Assembly: GCF_051201625.1 (NCBI RefSeq)
Contig: NZ_CP179203.1
Span: 1,426,001 to 1,490,000 of the forward strand
From: Shimia sp051201625
GTDB taxonomy: Bacteria; Pseudomonadota; Alphaproteobacteria; Rhodobacterales; Rhodobacteraceae
DNA length: 64,000 bases
Direction of reading: 5' to 3'
Within the stretch, counting starts at the first letter, position 1. Each line of letters starts with the position of its first letter. Below are positions 36,443-45,755 of this stretch, piece after piece. The position numbers and the translations under genes were made by a program. Below the pieces are notes generated by a model, which ran no database searches, was not told the origin of the DNA, and saw nothing but the letters and a program-made list of their open reading frames with translations.

Positions 36443-36611
36443 ACGTCAGGCCCCCTCTAGATTTTTTACCGTTTGTGCGCTTCCTTTATCATCGCCTCAA
36501 GTGCTCCTGCAAGGCGGCAGTGTTGTGCTGCTTTGGTATTCCGAATTATTTTCATTTGAAAAAGTGTAGAATGGAAGGTTATACCTATGCCTCAGGCATA
36601 CGACGGCGCGC

Positions 36612-37031
36612 ATGAGCAAAGATACAAATTATAATGAAACGAAATGGTTGACGGCTGCTGGACTGCGGCCAACCCGGCAGCGGGTTGCACTTGCCTCGAT
36701 GCTGATGGGTGACGGAGAACATCGTCACGTTACTGCAGAAAGCTTATTTGCGTTGGTTCGGGATGCGGGTGAACGCGTGTCTTTGGCGACTGTGTACAAT
36801 ACACTTCGCGCGTTCTGCGATGCTGGGCTCTTGCAGGAAATTGCAGTGGACGGTTCAAAAAGTTACTTCGACACCAACACTCATGATCATCCTCATTTTT
36901 ATTGGGAAAATGAACGTACTTTGACCGACGCACCGGTACAGGAACTCGAGATAGCCCGCTTACCTGACGCACCGCTTGGCTTAGAAATAAGTAAGGTCGA
37001 CGTCGTAATTCGTCTGCGGCGCATTCAATAA
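36612..37031 (+). CDS. irrA: Fur-family iron response regulator (Irr type)
   Basis: 139 residues. The Fur winged-helix domain is at about 15-85 (AAGLRPTRQRVALASML, VSLATVYNTLRAFCDAGLLQE), and the dimer domain holds FDTNTHDHPHFYWENE with its histidines, the haem or metal site of Irr proteins. The expected Cys-based structural zinc motifs of Fur are lacking, again as in Irr. In alphaproteobacteria Irr represses or activates iron genes when iron is low. The divergent promoter region with fabA shows no clear ICE box by eye. Confidence 0.85.
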   Translation: MSKDTNYNETKWLTAAGLRPTRQRVALASMLMGDGEHRHVTAESLFALVRDAGERVSLATVYNTLRAFCDAGLLQEIAVDGSKSYFDTNTHDHPHFYWENERTLTDAPVQELEIARLPDAPLGLEISKVDVVIRLRRIQ

Positions 37032-37101
37032 ACGAAACTTGGATTGAAAGCCTTTGACCTGTGTGACAGCATAAGGTCATCGTGACGCATAGGGAGTACT
37101 C

Positions 37102-38088
37102 ATGAAAGCCGTTACTTGGCGCGCCTTTGGTGCAGCGCGAGATGTATTGAACATCGAAGAACTGGAAACGCCCACACCAAGTAAAAGTGAGGTTCTGGTC
37201 CGGTTAGCGTTCTCGGGTGTAAATCCCTCAGATGCTAAAGCTCGGTCGGGAACTCGGCCGGGTGTGACTAAGCCTCCCTTTGACGTAATTGTTCCTCATA
37301 GTGATGGGGCAGGCGTCATTGAAGCCGTCGGAGAAGGTGTCGATGCAGCGCGTATTGGTCAACGGGTTTGGATCTGGAACGGTCAGTGGCAACGAGCAAA
37401 GGGCACCTGTGCCGAATATATTTGTTTGCCTGAAGCGCAGGTCATAGAACTGCCCCAGAAAGTGTCTCTCGAAACTGGCGCGGTACTTGGTATTCCCGGT
37501 CTTACAGCATGTCACTGTGTATTCGCAAATGGTGAGGTTGCTGGAAAAACTATTCTTATCAGTGGCGGTGGAGGATCTGTTGGTTTTTGGGCAGTGCAAC
37601 TGGCTAAATGGGGAGGCGCGACTGTGCTAGCAACGTGCGGCAAACGTGATGTTGCCCGCGTAAGGGCGGCGGGGGCCGATGATATTTTTCTCTATGACAG
37701 TGATAGCCTCTCCGATGATATTCTAAGGGCTACGAACGGAAACGGTGTCGATCATGCTGTAGAAGTGGAGTTTGGCGAGAATGTTGAATTACTGGCAAAC
37801 GTTATGGCATCAAATGGCTACGTTTCCGCTTATGGTTCAGCTAAAAGAATGCAACCTGAATTGTCATTTGGTCCCATTCTTTTCAAAGCCTTAACGGTAG
37901 ACGTAACGCTAATCTATATTCTGCCAAAGGCCCAGCGTGCTGCTGCCATTGAACGCTTGCATGCAGCACTGATTGATGGCGCAGTCAATTTGCCTAAGCC
38001 TAATTTTTTCTCCATGGAAGACGCAGGTGCGGCGCACGAGTGCGTCGAGATTGGGGGAAGGGTTGGATCGGTCCTGATTCAGATATGA
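37102..38088 (+). CDS. NADPH:quinone oxidoreductase-like, MDR superfamily
   Basis: 328 residues. A zinc-free medium-chain dehydrogenase/reductase: GroES-like N-terminal half (VLVRLAFSGVNPSDAKARSG), the glycine motif SGGGGSVGFWAVQLAKWGG for NADPH near 153-170, and a conserved catalytic-domain end. It resembles Qor/CurA-type reductases that reduce quinones or enones. ATG 37102 follows GGGAG. It is likely monocistronic, next to irr. The substrate is unknown. Confidence 0.88.
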   Translation: MKAVTWRAFGAARDVLNIEELETPTPSKSEVLVRLAFSGVNPSDAKARSGTRPGVTKPPFDVIVPHSDGAGVIEAVGEGVDAARIGQRVWIWNGQWQRAKGTCAEYICLPEAQVIELPQKVSLETGAVLGIPGLTACHCVFANGEVAGKTILISGGGGSVGFWAVQLAKWGGATVLATCGKRDVARVRAAGADDIFLYDSDSLSDDILRATNGNGVDHAVEVEFGENVELLANVMASNGYVSAYGSAKRMQPELSFGPILFKALTVDVTLIYILPKAQRAAAIERLHAALIDGAVNLPKPNFFSMEDAGAAHECVEIGGRVGSVLIQI

Positions 38089-38161
38089 GACTGGCCGGGC
38101 CATTGTGGATTTTGGCTCACAAAACCTGATCATCAGCGGCAACTAAGAAGATGAAATTTGA

Positions 38162-39031
38162 TTAGAACCACTGCCCGGGTTCCATTAACCCCAAATCAAG
38201 CAATTGCCGAGAGTGCCATTCGAAGGGCACTGAATTGCGCCATTTGAACTGATCAATTTGAGATTGACTTGCGGGATTTGTCTTTAGCGCCTTTGCTGTT
38301 CGGAATGAACAAATAGCTGCTGTCAGGTTGTTGTGCCATGGGCAAGCATAGGTATTGTACTCTTCATCATTGAAAGTGAAGTCTGTCCTTAATTGCAAGC
38401 CAGCCTTTGCCCTGAATACCGCTATCCTGTCGATCTTTCGCTTTTTCCAAGGAATGTGCTCTTCAAAGCGCCAACGCAGGCCTCCAAAGAAATCAAGTTG
38501 CCGCTCCCGAGGGTGGTAATTGTTGTTCGGGTCTTTTCTTGCCAAAGCGTAATACCCAACGCGATCCAAAAGAGCTTTTTCTAGCGCAACGGCATTTGGA
38601 AACTGGTTCAGATCAGATGCGTAAAGGTCCACCACGTAGGTAAGCATTGAGTCACGTCGTTCTCCGGCATGAAAGGTGAGCATTTCACCGATTGTTCGAG
38701 TTTCACAGAAAGGGTAAAAAAGATACTCGGCATTAAAACAGTAATAAAACCAAACACCTTCGGATGTTTTTTGAATTACGTCGATAGCATTTTGCATTGC
38801 ATCGCCGCGCACGGACTCCATAGTCACTCGCGGGCAGACCTTGGCAAGATCGGCGGCAATAACAAAATCTGAGGGGATGAATGCAATAACTTTTTTAAAA
38901 CCCAAATCTAGATGATGGCGCAACGTACTGTCGATTTCAGTATCATCTTCGATGAAGATCAGTGCGATTGGGCCGCCAGATAAATGTGATGTTCCTGACT
39001 GAATAAATTTTGAAATTGAGTCATACTGCAT
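38162..39031 (-). CDS. glycosyltransferase-2-like protein of unknown substrate
   Basis: 289 residues from ATG 39031 (39046 is possible; the TTG at 39058 is poor). The N-terminal ~115 residues look like a GT-A Rossmann-type half (IALIFIEDDTEIDSTLRHHLDLGFKKV, then a VVD-like centre), but the usual DxD is not evident: the nearest is VDLYASDL. The rest is rich in aromatic and basic residues. I recall similar proteins beside miaB in roseobacters. No signal or membrane segment. Divergent from miaB by ~100 bases. Function uncertain. Confidence 0.6.
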   Translation of the reverse strand: MQYDSISKFIQSGTSHLSGGPIALIFIEDDTEIDSTLRHHLDLGFKKVIAFIPSDFVIAADLAKVCPRVTMESVRGDAMQNAIDVIQKTSEGVWFYYCFNAEYLFYPFCETRTIGEMLTFHAGERRDSMLTYVVDLYASDLNQFPNAVALEKALLDRVGYYALARKDPNNNYHPRERQLDFFGGLRWRFEEHIPWKKRKIDRIAVFRAKAGLQLRTDFTFNDEEYNTYACPWHNNLTAAICSFRTAKALKTNPASQSQIDQFKWRNSVPFEWHSRQLLDLGLMEPGQWF

Positions 39032-39138
39032 GCTCGGTCTCACCATTGTTTTTCGCAAGAATCGGTTAAAATGCTTTGCATTGCAAGCCGCCCCAGTTTT
39101 GTTGTAGGAAAACTTCTTGGTAGCATGGGGAAGGTCCG

Positions 39139-40458
39139 ATGGCCGAAGCGAAAAAACTGTTTATTAAAACCTATGGCTGTCAGATGAACGTGTATGACAG
39201 TGAGCGCATGGCCGAGGCCATGGTTGAATCCGGATATGAAACAACGCGAAGCCCGGATCAGGCAGATATGATCCTGCTGAATACCTGCCATATTCGTGAA
39301 AAAGCGGCGGAAAAAGTATATTCTGAACTTGGCCGGCTTCGTGAGCTAAAAACCGAAAACCCGGAACTGAAAATTGGTGTTGCAGGTTGTGTTGCACAGG
39401 CAGAAGGTGAAGAGATTATGCGGCGCCAACCCCTAGTTGACTTGGTTGTTGGGCCTCAAGCGTATCATCGGTTGCCAGAGATGGAGGCCAAGATCCAGGC
39501 TGGTGAAAAAGCTTTGGACACGAATTTTCCAGAAGAAGATAAATTTGATTTTTTGAGACGGCGGCCAAAGGCCAAAAGGGGTCCGACGGCGTTCCTGACG
39601 GTACAAGAAGGTTGTGACAAATTTTGTGCATTTTGCGTTGTTCCATACACTCGGGGGGCCGAAGTTAGCCGACCAGTGGAACGCATCCTGTCTGAGGCGC
39701 GAGACCTCGTCGAGCGCGGAGTTCGCGAAATCACATTACTTGGTCAAAATGTGAACGCCTTTCACGGCGCTGGGCCGAACGGTTCTTGGTCTTTGGCCAA
39801 ACTTATTTGGGAGCTTGATAAGGTAGATGGATTGGAACGCATACGCTTTACCACCAGCCATCCCAACGACATGATGGATGACCTGATAGAGGCTCACGGT
39901 ACTTGTCAAAAATTGATGCCTTATTTGCACTTACCAGTGCAATCTGGCAGCAACAAAATTCTCAAGAGGATGAACCGTAATCATGATCGTGATAGCTATC
40001 TGAAACTGATAGAGCGAATAAAGGCGGCGCGCCCTGATATACTAATTTCGGGCGACTTTATTGTTGGTTTTCCTGAAGAGTCTGAAGCAGACTTTCAGGA
40101 TACGTTAAGCTTAATAAGGGAGGTAAAATATGGTCAAGCGTTCAGTTTTAAATATTCCAGCCGTCCGGGCACCCCAGCAGCAGAGCGAGCCCTAGTCAAT
40201 GAAACCGAAGCAACTGATCGACTCTATCGACTTCAAGCGTTGATCACCCAACAACAGCGTGATGTCCAAAGTGGTATGGTGGGACGCGACGTGCGCGTGT
40301 TATTTGAAAGACCAGGTAGGCTTGATGGCCAAATGGTTGGAAAATCTGAGTATCTGCACGCTGTGCATGTTGCTGATTGCAACGCGTCTATTGGCGACCT
40401 TGCTGCAGTGAGAATCGTTAAGAGCAGCACAAATTCTCTTGCTGGCAAATTGATTTGA
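39139..40458 (+). CDS. miaB: tRNA-2-methylthio-N6-dimethylallyladenosine synthase
   Basis: 439 residues. Radical-SAM methylthiotransferase. N-terminal UPF0004 domain cysteines are in TYGCQMN, NTCHIREKA and VAGCVAQAEG; the radical-SAM cluster is GCDKFCAFCVVPYTRG (CxxxCxxC) near 156-167; and a C-terminal TRAM domain begins near 375. It methylthiolates ms2i6A37 in tRNAs that read UNN codons. The ribosome site GGAAGG precedes ATG 39139. It stands alone, with OmpA-type genes 230 bases downstream. Confidence 0.97.
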   Translation: MAEAKKLFIKTYGCQMNVYDSERMAEAMVESGYETTRSPDQADMILLNTCHIREKAAEKVYSELGRLRELKTENPELKIGVAGCVAQAEGEEIMRRQPLVDLVVGPQAYHRLPEMEAKIQAGEKALDTNFPEEDKFDFLRRRPKAKRGPTAFLTVQEGCDKFCAFCVVPYTRGAEVSRPVERILSEARDLVERGVREITLLGQNVNAFHGAGPNGSWSLAKLIWELDKVDGLERIRFTTSHPNDMMDDLIEAHGTCQKLMPYLHLPVQSGSNKILKRMNRNHDRDSYLKLIERIKAARPDILISGDFIVGFPEESEADFQDTLSLIREVKYGQAFSFKYSSRPGTPAAERALVNETEATDRLYRLQALITQQQRDVQSGMVGRDVRVLFERPGRLDGQMVGKSEYLHAVHVADCNASIGDLAAVRIVKSSTNSLAGKLI

Positions 40459-40691
40459 ATTAATCGCTGGTTTGGAAACAAAGTTTTAAATTAGTAATGA
40501 TTGATCTGCTGCATAGCTTAGTCAGGTCAAAACTTCTTAAAGATATTCATTTTTTGTGTGAATTTATGCCTTTATTCAGGATTAAAACTTCACAATTATT
40601 TCATATGCGTTAATCTAGATACAATTTAGAAGTATTTGATGTCGCAGCAACTGATGCTGTCAGTTTTTTGTAAGCTTGAAGGAATTTAGAT

Positions 40692-41267
40692 TTGTTTAAA
40701 AAAATTCTGCATTGTTGCATCGTGGCGCGCTGTGCGTTCGCAATATCTTGTATTGCCTTTATATTATCGTCACAATCTGCGATGGCTCAAAGCCAACGGA
40801 CTGTACTTGGTCAAGAATATATCCCTACTATTTGGGTTGATCCAGACGGATGTGAACACTGGGTAATGGACGATGGCGCCGAGGGTTACATGACCCCACA
40901 CGTGTCTCGGCAAGGAATCCCAGTATGTCGTCGTGGCGATGTCTGTGGTGTCATGAATTCGGATCAATTTTTTTCTACTAACAAGTACCGGATTAACTCG
41001 GCTAACCGAAACAGTTTAAAACAGTTTTTTCAGAGTGCGTCTGCGTCTGCATTCATTATCGCCGGACACACGGACAGTCGTTCTAGCGACGAGTATAATA
41101 TGCGGCTGAGTTTTAACCGAGCAAACTCAGTCGCAAAGGTAGGTCAGGAAGCAGGAGTGCGTATCGTGGGTGTTCGTGGATACGGAGAGCGCATGCCAAG
41201 GGCGTCAAACCGAACAGCCTCGGGTATGGCCGAGAACCGTCGCGTCGAAATCATATGCTTGCGTTAG
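40692..41267 (+). CDS. exported OmpA-domain protein with an IWVDPDGC N-terminal domain
   Basis: 191 residues from TTG 40692, with AAGGAA ~8 bases upstream. A signal peptide (CAFAISCIAFILSSQSAMAQ) ends near residue 32. Residues ~43-79 form a small Cys-containing unit (IWVDPDGCEHWVMDDG, then IPVC) that recurs in the next gene. A C-terminal OmpA/MotB peptidoglycan-binding domain follows (IIAGHTDSRSSDEYNMRLSFNRA, ending NRRVEIICLR). It probably tethers to the cell wall at the outer membrane. The start of the next gene overlaps or abuts, so the two are likely cotranscribed. Confidence 0.82.
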   Translation: MFKKILHCCIVARCAFAISCIAFILSSQSAMAQSQRTVLGQEYIPTIWVDPDGCEHWVMDDGAEGYMTPHVSRQGIPVCRRGDVCGVMNSDQFFSTNKYRINSANRNSLKQFFQSASASAFIIAGHTDSRSSDEYNMRLSFNRANSVAKVGQEAGVRIVGVRGYGERMPRASNRTASGMAENRRVEIICLR

Positions 41268-41278
41268 GGAGAAAATAC

Positions 41279-41575
41279 ATGAATTTTGCCAAAGGCGTTC
41301 TCCTCTTGGGGCTCACGACCGGTGTTTTTGCTTGTGGTAATAAGGTCGACAAAACGGTGGACCGTGGTTTTGACAGCAAGCAATTGAGCACGCTGACAGC
41401 CGGAATTTGGGTTGATCCTAACGGTTGTGATCATTGGATAATCGATGATGGTCTAGAGGGATACCTGTCGCAGCGGCTCGACCCTTACGGCAAGCCGGTG
41501 TGTTCTGGGGCAGCCCCTCCGGGTGTGGCCACTGGACCGTTCAAGTCGGGATCAAAACTCAAAGACCAAATCTAA
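41279..41575 (+). CDS. small lipoprotein, second copy of the IWVDPxGC domain
   Basis: 98 residues from the ATG at 41279. A lipoprotein signal (GVLLLGLTTGVFACGNK) has a lipobox ending FAC, so Cys is probably acylated. The mature part is almost entirely the unit IWVDPNGCDHWIIDDGLEGY ... GKPVC, closely matching residues 43-79 of the preceding OmpA protein. Both Cys and the Trp/Asp/Gly positions are kept. The gene follows the OmpA gene by 11 bases, so they are one operon. I do not know this domain's function; Cys pairing and pattern suggest a small binding module in the periplasm. Confidence 0.75.
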   Translation: MNFAKGVLLLGLTTGVFACGNKVDKTVDRGFDSKQLSTLTAGIWVDPNGCDHWIIDDGLEGYLSQRLDPYGKPVCSGAAPPGVATGPFKSGSKLKDQI

Positions 41576-41739
41576 TTCAAAAATGGTGTTTCGTTTAATC
41601 TCGCGCACGAGTTTGCGATCTTTGTGATGGTGTTTATCCAAATTTCACATGCTTGTACTTGCGTGTGCCCAAACAACTTGGCACCATCGTTTTAGATGCG
41701 ATTCCCAATCTGCAGGAGACATATTTGTCCACAGGTGCC

Positions 41740-42747
41740 ATGACCCCACCGCCCGTAACTGAACAACTGAATGAAGCGCTTGTTGAATTCCCGGATAATC
41801 GATTACTAATCGACCTTTGTGGTGAATATGATCGGAACTTGGCGGCTATTGAACAAAAAGTTGGGGTGCAGATCCTAAGACGTGGCAACCAATTGATGAT
41901 TTATGGTGAAGGTGCGGCGTGTGAGGAGGCATCCGAAGTTTTGACCGCTCTGTACGAGCGACTTGAAAGTGGCAAACCGGTAGAGTCAGCGGATATAGAT
42001 CGCGAGTTGCGTATGAGTAGCCCAGAGCAGGGAGTTGGAGTTCGTGACTGTGATCAGCTTGAAATGTTCCGCGGTGGGACCGTTGAAATCAAAACTCGCA
42101 AAAAGTTAGTTGAACCTCGTACAGACGCGCAAAAAGCTTATGTTTTGTCGTTGTTCAATAATGAATTGGCCTTTGGAATTGGCCCAGCGGGTACAGGCAA
42201 GACCTACCTTGCTGTAGCGGCAGGTGTTAGCATGTTCATTCAAGGCCAAGTGGATAAGATCATTCTTAGCCGCCCTGCCGTCGAAGCCGGTGAAAAACTT
42301 GGCTATTTACCGGGTGATATGAAAGACAAAGTAGACCCCTACATGCAGCCACTGTATGATGCGCTAAATGATTTTTTGCCTGGCAAACAACTTGCAAAGC
42401 TTATTGAGGAAAAGCGTATCGAGATTGCGCCCCTAGCTTTTATGCGAGGTCGTACTTTGTCAAATGCATTTGTGGTGTTGGACGAGGCACAAAATGCGAC
42501 GACCATGCAGATGAAAATGTTTCTGACGCGCCTTGGACAGGGGTCCCGTATGGTGATTACCGGTGACAGAAGCCAGATTGATTTACCGCGCGGTGTTCCG
42601 TCAGGGTTACGTGACGCAGAAAGCCTTTTAAACAATATTTCACAGATCAGTTTCAACTACTTCACGGCTTCTGATGTCGTTCGCCATCCGCTGGTGGCTG
42701 CAATAATAATGGCCTATGACAAAGCTGATGCAGCGAAGTTGAAGTAG
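41740..42747 (+). CDS. phoH: PhoH-family ATPase
   Basis: 335 residues from ATG 41740; the open frame goes back to a TTG at 41653. The RecA-like PhoH domain is at about 120-320: Walker A GIGPAGTGKTYLA, Walker B VVLDEAQNAT, and GDRSQIDLPRG. A KH-like N-terminal domain precedes it. PhoH-like proteins are linked to ribosome maturation with YbeY, here the next gene (52 bases later). No good Shine-Dalgarno is seen at either start. Confidence 0.93.
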   Translation: MTPPPVTEQLNEALVEFPDNRLLIDLCGEYDRNLAAIEQKVGVQILRRGNQLMIYGEGAACEEASEVLTALYERLESGKPVESADIDRELRMSSPEQGVGVRDCDQLEMFRGGTVEIKTRKKLVEPRTDAQKAYVLSLFNNELAFGIGPAGTGKTYLAVAAGVSMFIQGQVDKIILSRPAVEAGEKLGYLPGDMKDKVDPYMQPLYDALNDFLPGKQLAKLIEEKRIEIAPLAFMRGRTLSNAFVVLDEAQNATTMQMKMFLTRLGQGSRMVITGDRSQIDLPRGVPSGLRDAESLLNNISQISFNYFTASDVVRHPLVAAIIMAYDKADAAKLK

Positions 42748-42799
42748 GTAGCATCTAAAGAGTTGTTAGCCATTTCGATTAAGGAGATAAGCTTTTGGC

Positions 42800-43303
42800 A
42801 TGTGTGTAGATATCGTCTTTGAAGATAATCGCTGGCTCACTCTTGGGTTGCAGCAGCTTGCAGGTCGAGCAACAAAAGAAACTCTGGAGCATGTTGGGCT
42901 TGATGCCGACACCTTCGAGATCACTTTGCTTGCATGCGATGATTTTCGAATTGCGGAACTCAATGGTGCTTTTCGCGATAAATCGGCTCCGACAAATGTC
43001 TTGAGCTGGCCTTCTGAGGAGCGTGCTTCGAAAAAAGATGGGGAGGCTCCCGCTTTGCCTGAAACCGTTGATACCGGGGAGCAAAATGAGCTTGGTGATA
43101 TCGCCATTTCTTGGGGAACCTGCCAACGCGAGGCGGTAGATAGTCAGAAGTCGATGGCAGATCACACTGTGCATCTGACGGTACACGGCATTCTGCATTT
43201 ATTGGGATATGACCATAGCCGTGACAAAGATGCCACTTTGATGGAGCAGCTTGAAACGGAGATACTTGGCAAACTGGGTATTGCAGACCCATATTGTGTT
43301 TAG
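42800..43303 (+). CDS. ybeY: rRNA maturation endoribonuclease
   Basis: 167 residues. The metal-binding motif HGILHLLGYDH (H3xH5xH pattern) is near 133-143, the catalytic hallmark of YbeY, which processes the 3' end of 16S rRNA and takes part in ribosome quality control. An AGGAG lies 15 bases before the ATG. The gene sits between phoH and corC, the standard order in this group; the three make up an operon with lnt. Confidence 0.94.
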   Translation: MCVDIVFEDNRWLTLGLQQLAGRATKETLEHVGLDADTFEITLLACDDFRIAELNGAFRDKSAPTNVLSWPSEERASKKDGEAPALPETVDTGEQNELGDIAISWGTCQREAVDSQKSMADHTVHLTVHGILHLLGYDHSRDKDATLMEQLETEILGKLGIADPYCV

Positions 43304-43330
43304 GGGACTTTTCCCCGATGGAAAGGAAAG

Positions 43331-44218
43331 ATGGGCGACAGTACCGACGGGTCTTCTAGTGCAGCGCCTAGCGCGCAGCCGACAGGCCGAACAGTAAATA
43401 AGGGTGGCATTTTGCGCCGCTTGTTTTCTTCGAGAAACTCCTCCCAGTACACGTCGCAAGACCGTGTTGGAGTATTGGCAACGCCGGTATTCCAGACCCC
43501 CGGTATGATGAACCTTCGCAGTATGCGGGTGCAAGACGTGGCTATACCCAAAGCGGATATCGTCGCTGTACCTTCGACGATCACCAGAGCGGATCTGGTT
43601 CAGTTGTTTCGTGAAAGTGGATTAACGCGCGTACCGGTATTCGAGGGCACATTAGATACGCCAATCGGTTTTGTGCATCTTAAAGATTTTGCGCTGAAAT
43701 ATGGATTTAACGGATCGGCTGGACGCTTCTCGATCAAGCAGGGACTTCGGCCGTTATTGTTCGTGCCACCGTCTATGACGATTGGTGTTCTTCTGACCCG
43801 CATGCAGGCTGAGCGCCGTCACATGGCATTGGTAGTCGATGAATATGGGGGTGTTGATGGCCTGGTGACGATTGAAGACCTGATAGAGCAAGTTATTGGT
43901 GAGATTGAAGACGAGCATGATATCGATGAAGTAGATTTCTGGACCCGAGAAAAGCCAGGAAGTTATTTGGCACTTTCCAAGACACCTTTAGATGAATTTG
44001 AAGCTGCAATCGGCCGATCGTTGACGCATTATGAAGAGGTTGACGCAGAGGAAGTAGACACGCTCGGTGGTTTGGTTTTCATGTTGTGTGGACACGTGCC
44101 AGCGCGGGGCGAAGTCGTTGAGCTATCGGATGGTATAATTTTTGAAGTTGTGGATGCAGATCCTCGCCGGATCAAACGTCTACGTGTGACTTTACCGGAT
44201 GGCGCTGGAGATGGCTGA
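43331..44218 (+). CDS. corC: CorC/HlyC-family transporter-associated CBS protein
   Basis: 295 residues. Tandem CBS domains occupy about 60-190 (MRVQDVAIPKADIVAVP, MALVVDEYGGVDGLVTIEDL), followed by a CorC_HlyC C-terminal domain with DTLGGLVFMLCGHVPARGEV. The membrane-spanning DUF21 domain of larger relatives is absent, as in CorC of E. coli, which associates with CorA magnesium transport. Ribosome site AAGGAAAG precedes ATG 43331. Its stop overlaps the lnt start. Confidence 0.92.
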   Translation: MGDSTDGSSSAAPSAQPTGRTVNKGGILRRLFSSRNSSQYTSQDRVGVLATPVFQTPGMMNLRSMRVQDVAIPKADIVAVPSTITRADLVQLFRESGLTRVPVFEGTLDTPIGFVHLKDFALKYGFNGSAGRFSIKQGLRPLLFVPPSMTIGVLLTRMQAERRHMALVVDEYGGVDGLVTIEDLIEQVIGEIEDEHDIDEVDFWTREKPGSYLALSKTPLDEFEAAIGRSLTHYEEVDAEEVDTLGGLVFMLCGHVPARGEVVELSDGIIFEVVDADPRRIKRLRVTLPDGAGDG

Positions 44219-45716
44219 CGCAAGGCGTCGCGTCTGGACTAAATCGCTCTCGTGGCAAGACTTTGTTGTCATGGCTCTGAGTGGCGCAGCCGCTGGTCTT
44301 GGGCATCCACCTTTCAGTTTGGCTGTTTTGACCATTGTCGCGATGGCGATGGCTTTCTGGTACGCGCGCAACAGTCAAAATTGCCTTCACGCTTTTTGGA
44401 TGGGGTTCGCGTTGGGTGCCGGGTATTTTGCAAATTCGATCCACTGGATAGTTGAGCCCTTTTTCGTGGACCCGGTAAGGCATGGGTGGATTGCGCCTTT
44501 TGCAATTGTTACCCTTTCGCTGGTACTCGGTTCACTATGGGGAGCGGCCTTCGCGATCGGGCGCTGGATTGGGCCTGCTGTTTGGCCGCTGGTGGTCTTG
44601 TTGACATTAGCCGAAATGGTACGATCTTACTTGTTTGGTGGATTTCCATGGGGTTTGCCGGGTTATGTTTTAGTTGATCATTTCGGCGGCCAAGCTGCTG
44701 CTTGGGTTGGACCGCATGGACTCAATTTAATTGTCTGGTTGGTCGCGTGGGGGCTATCGTTTTTGTTTTTGGCGAATGGATGGGTGCGGTACGCCACAGG
44801 TGGCGTATTGATTCTAGCACTGCCGATATTGATGCTCAGTGTGCCATCGGCAACACCATCTGTCGATGGTCCACCTATTGTACGCCTTGTTCAGCCTAAT
44901 GCGCCGCAAAATAAAAAATGGGATCCAGACCACACTTGGCGTTTCTTGAACCGCGCCATCTCCTTTACTGCAGATGGCGATAGCCGTCCTGATTTAATTG
45001 TTTGGCCGGAAACGTCGGTTCCCCTCTTACTGCACGAAGCAAAGGCTACGCTGGAGATCATTGGTGATGCGGCTGGCGGAGCTCCAGTGGTGCTTGGGAT
45101 AAATCGTGTCGATGGCGAGCGATTCTATAATTCAGCTGTGGTTTTGGACCCTACTGGGACAGTTCGGCAAATATATGACAAACATCACCTTGTTCCGTTT
45201 GGTGAGTACGTTCCGCTGGGCAATCTTATGGCAATGGTTGGCTTGCGAGGCTTCGCCAGTCAACATGGAGAGGGTTATTCTGCGGGTCCTGGCCCCCGTT
45301 TGTTGGATCTTGGCAAGTTGGGAAAAGCCTTGCCTTTGATTTGTTATGAAGCAGTGTTTCCTCAGGGCGTAAATGCGGCGCTAGAGCGGCCCTCAATGTT
45401 ACTGCAAATCACAAATGATGCCTGGTTCGGCAGTTTTTCCGGCCCGTATCAGCATTTGGCTCAGGCGAGAATGCGTGCAATTGAACAAGGTCTTCCAATG
45501 ATCAGGGTGGCAAATACCGGTGTTTCCGCCGTAATCGACGGAGCAGGCCGTGTTGTGGGAAGTCTACCGCTGTCTGAAGAGGGTTTTTTAGATGTGGCTA
45601 TTCCAGCCACATTGGATGCAACGCTCTACAGCAGGACAGGTGATCTGCCTTTAATTGTGTTGGTGATGGCCCTTACTGTTGGACTTTTAATGCGGGTGCA
45701 GCGTAACGGTTATTGA
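44211..45716 (+). CDS. lnt: apolipoprotein N-acyltransferase
   Basis: 501 residues from ATG 44211, whose ATGGCTGA overlaps the corC stop; ATG 44199 is an alternative. Several hydrophobic helices cover the N-terminal ~200 residues, then a nitrilase-fold domain with catalytic Glu in VWPETSVP, Lys in YDKHHLVPFGEY and Cys in LICYEAVFP. It adds the third acyl chain to lipoproteins at the inner membrane. The lipoprotein gene at 41279 shows that the substrate class is encoded nearby. The stop lies 43 bases before the riboswitch. Confidence 0.95.
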   Translation: MADARRRVWTKSLSWQDFVVMALSGAAAGLGHPPFSLAVLTIVAMAMAFWYARNSQNCLHAFWMGFALGAGYFANSIHWIVEPFFVDPVRHGWIAPFAIVTLSLVLGSLWGAAFAIGRWIGPAVWPLVVLLTLAEMVRSYLFGGFPWGLPGYVLVDHFGGQAAAWVGPHGLNLIVWLVAWGLSFLFLANGWVRYATGGVLILALPILMLSVPSATPSVDGPPIVRLVQPNAPQNKKWDPDHTWRFLNRAISFTADGDSRPDLIVWPETSVPLLLHEAKATLEIIGDAAGGAPVVLGINRVDGERFYNSAVVLDPTGTVRQIYDKHHLVPFGEYVPLGNLMAMVGLRGFASQHGEGYSAGPGPRLLDLGKLGKALPLICYEAVFPQGVNAALERPSMLLQITNDAWFGSFSGPYQHLAQARMRAIEQGLPMIRVANTGVSAVIDGAGRVVGSLPLSEEGFLDVAIPATLDATLYSRTGDLPLIVLVMALTVGLLMRVQRNGY

Positions 45717-45755
45717 CTGCGACAAGGATGTAAATTACTCAACGCGGATGATTAA

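Noticed and set aside
36346..36615. 89-residue plus-strand frame between fabA and irr
   Set aside because: Mostly antisense to fabA and the divergent promoter region; no ribosome site or motif.
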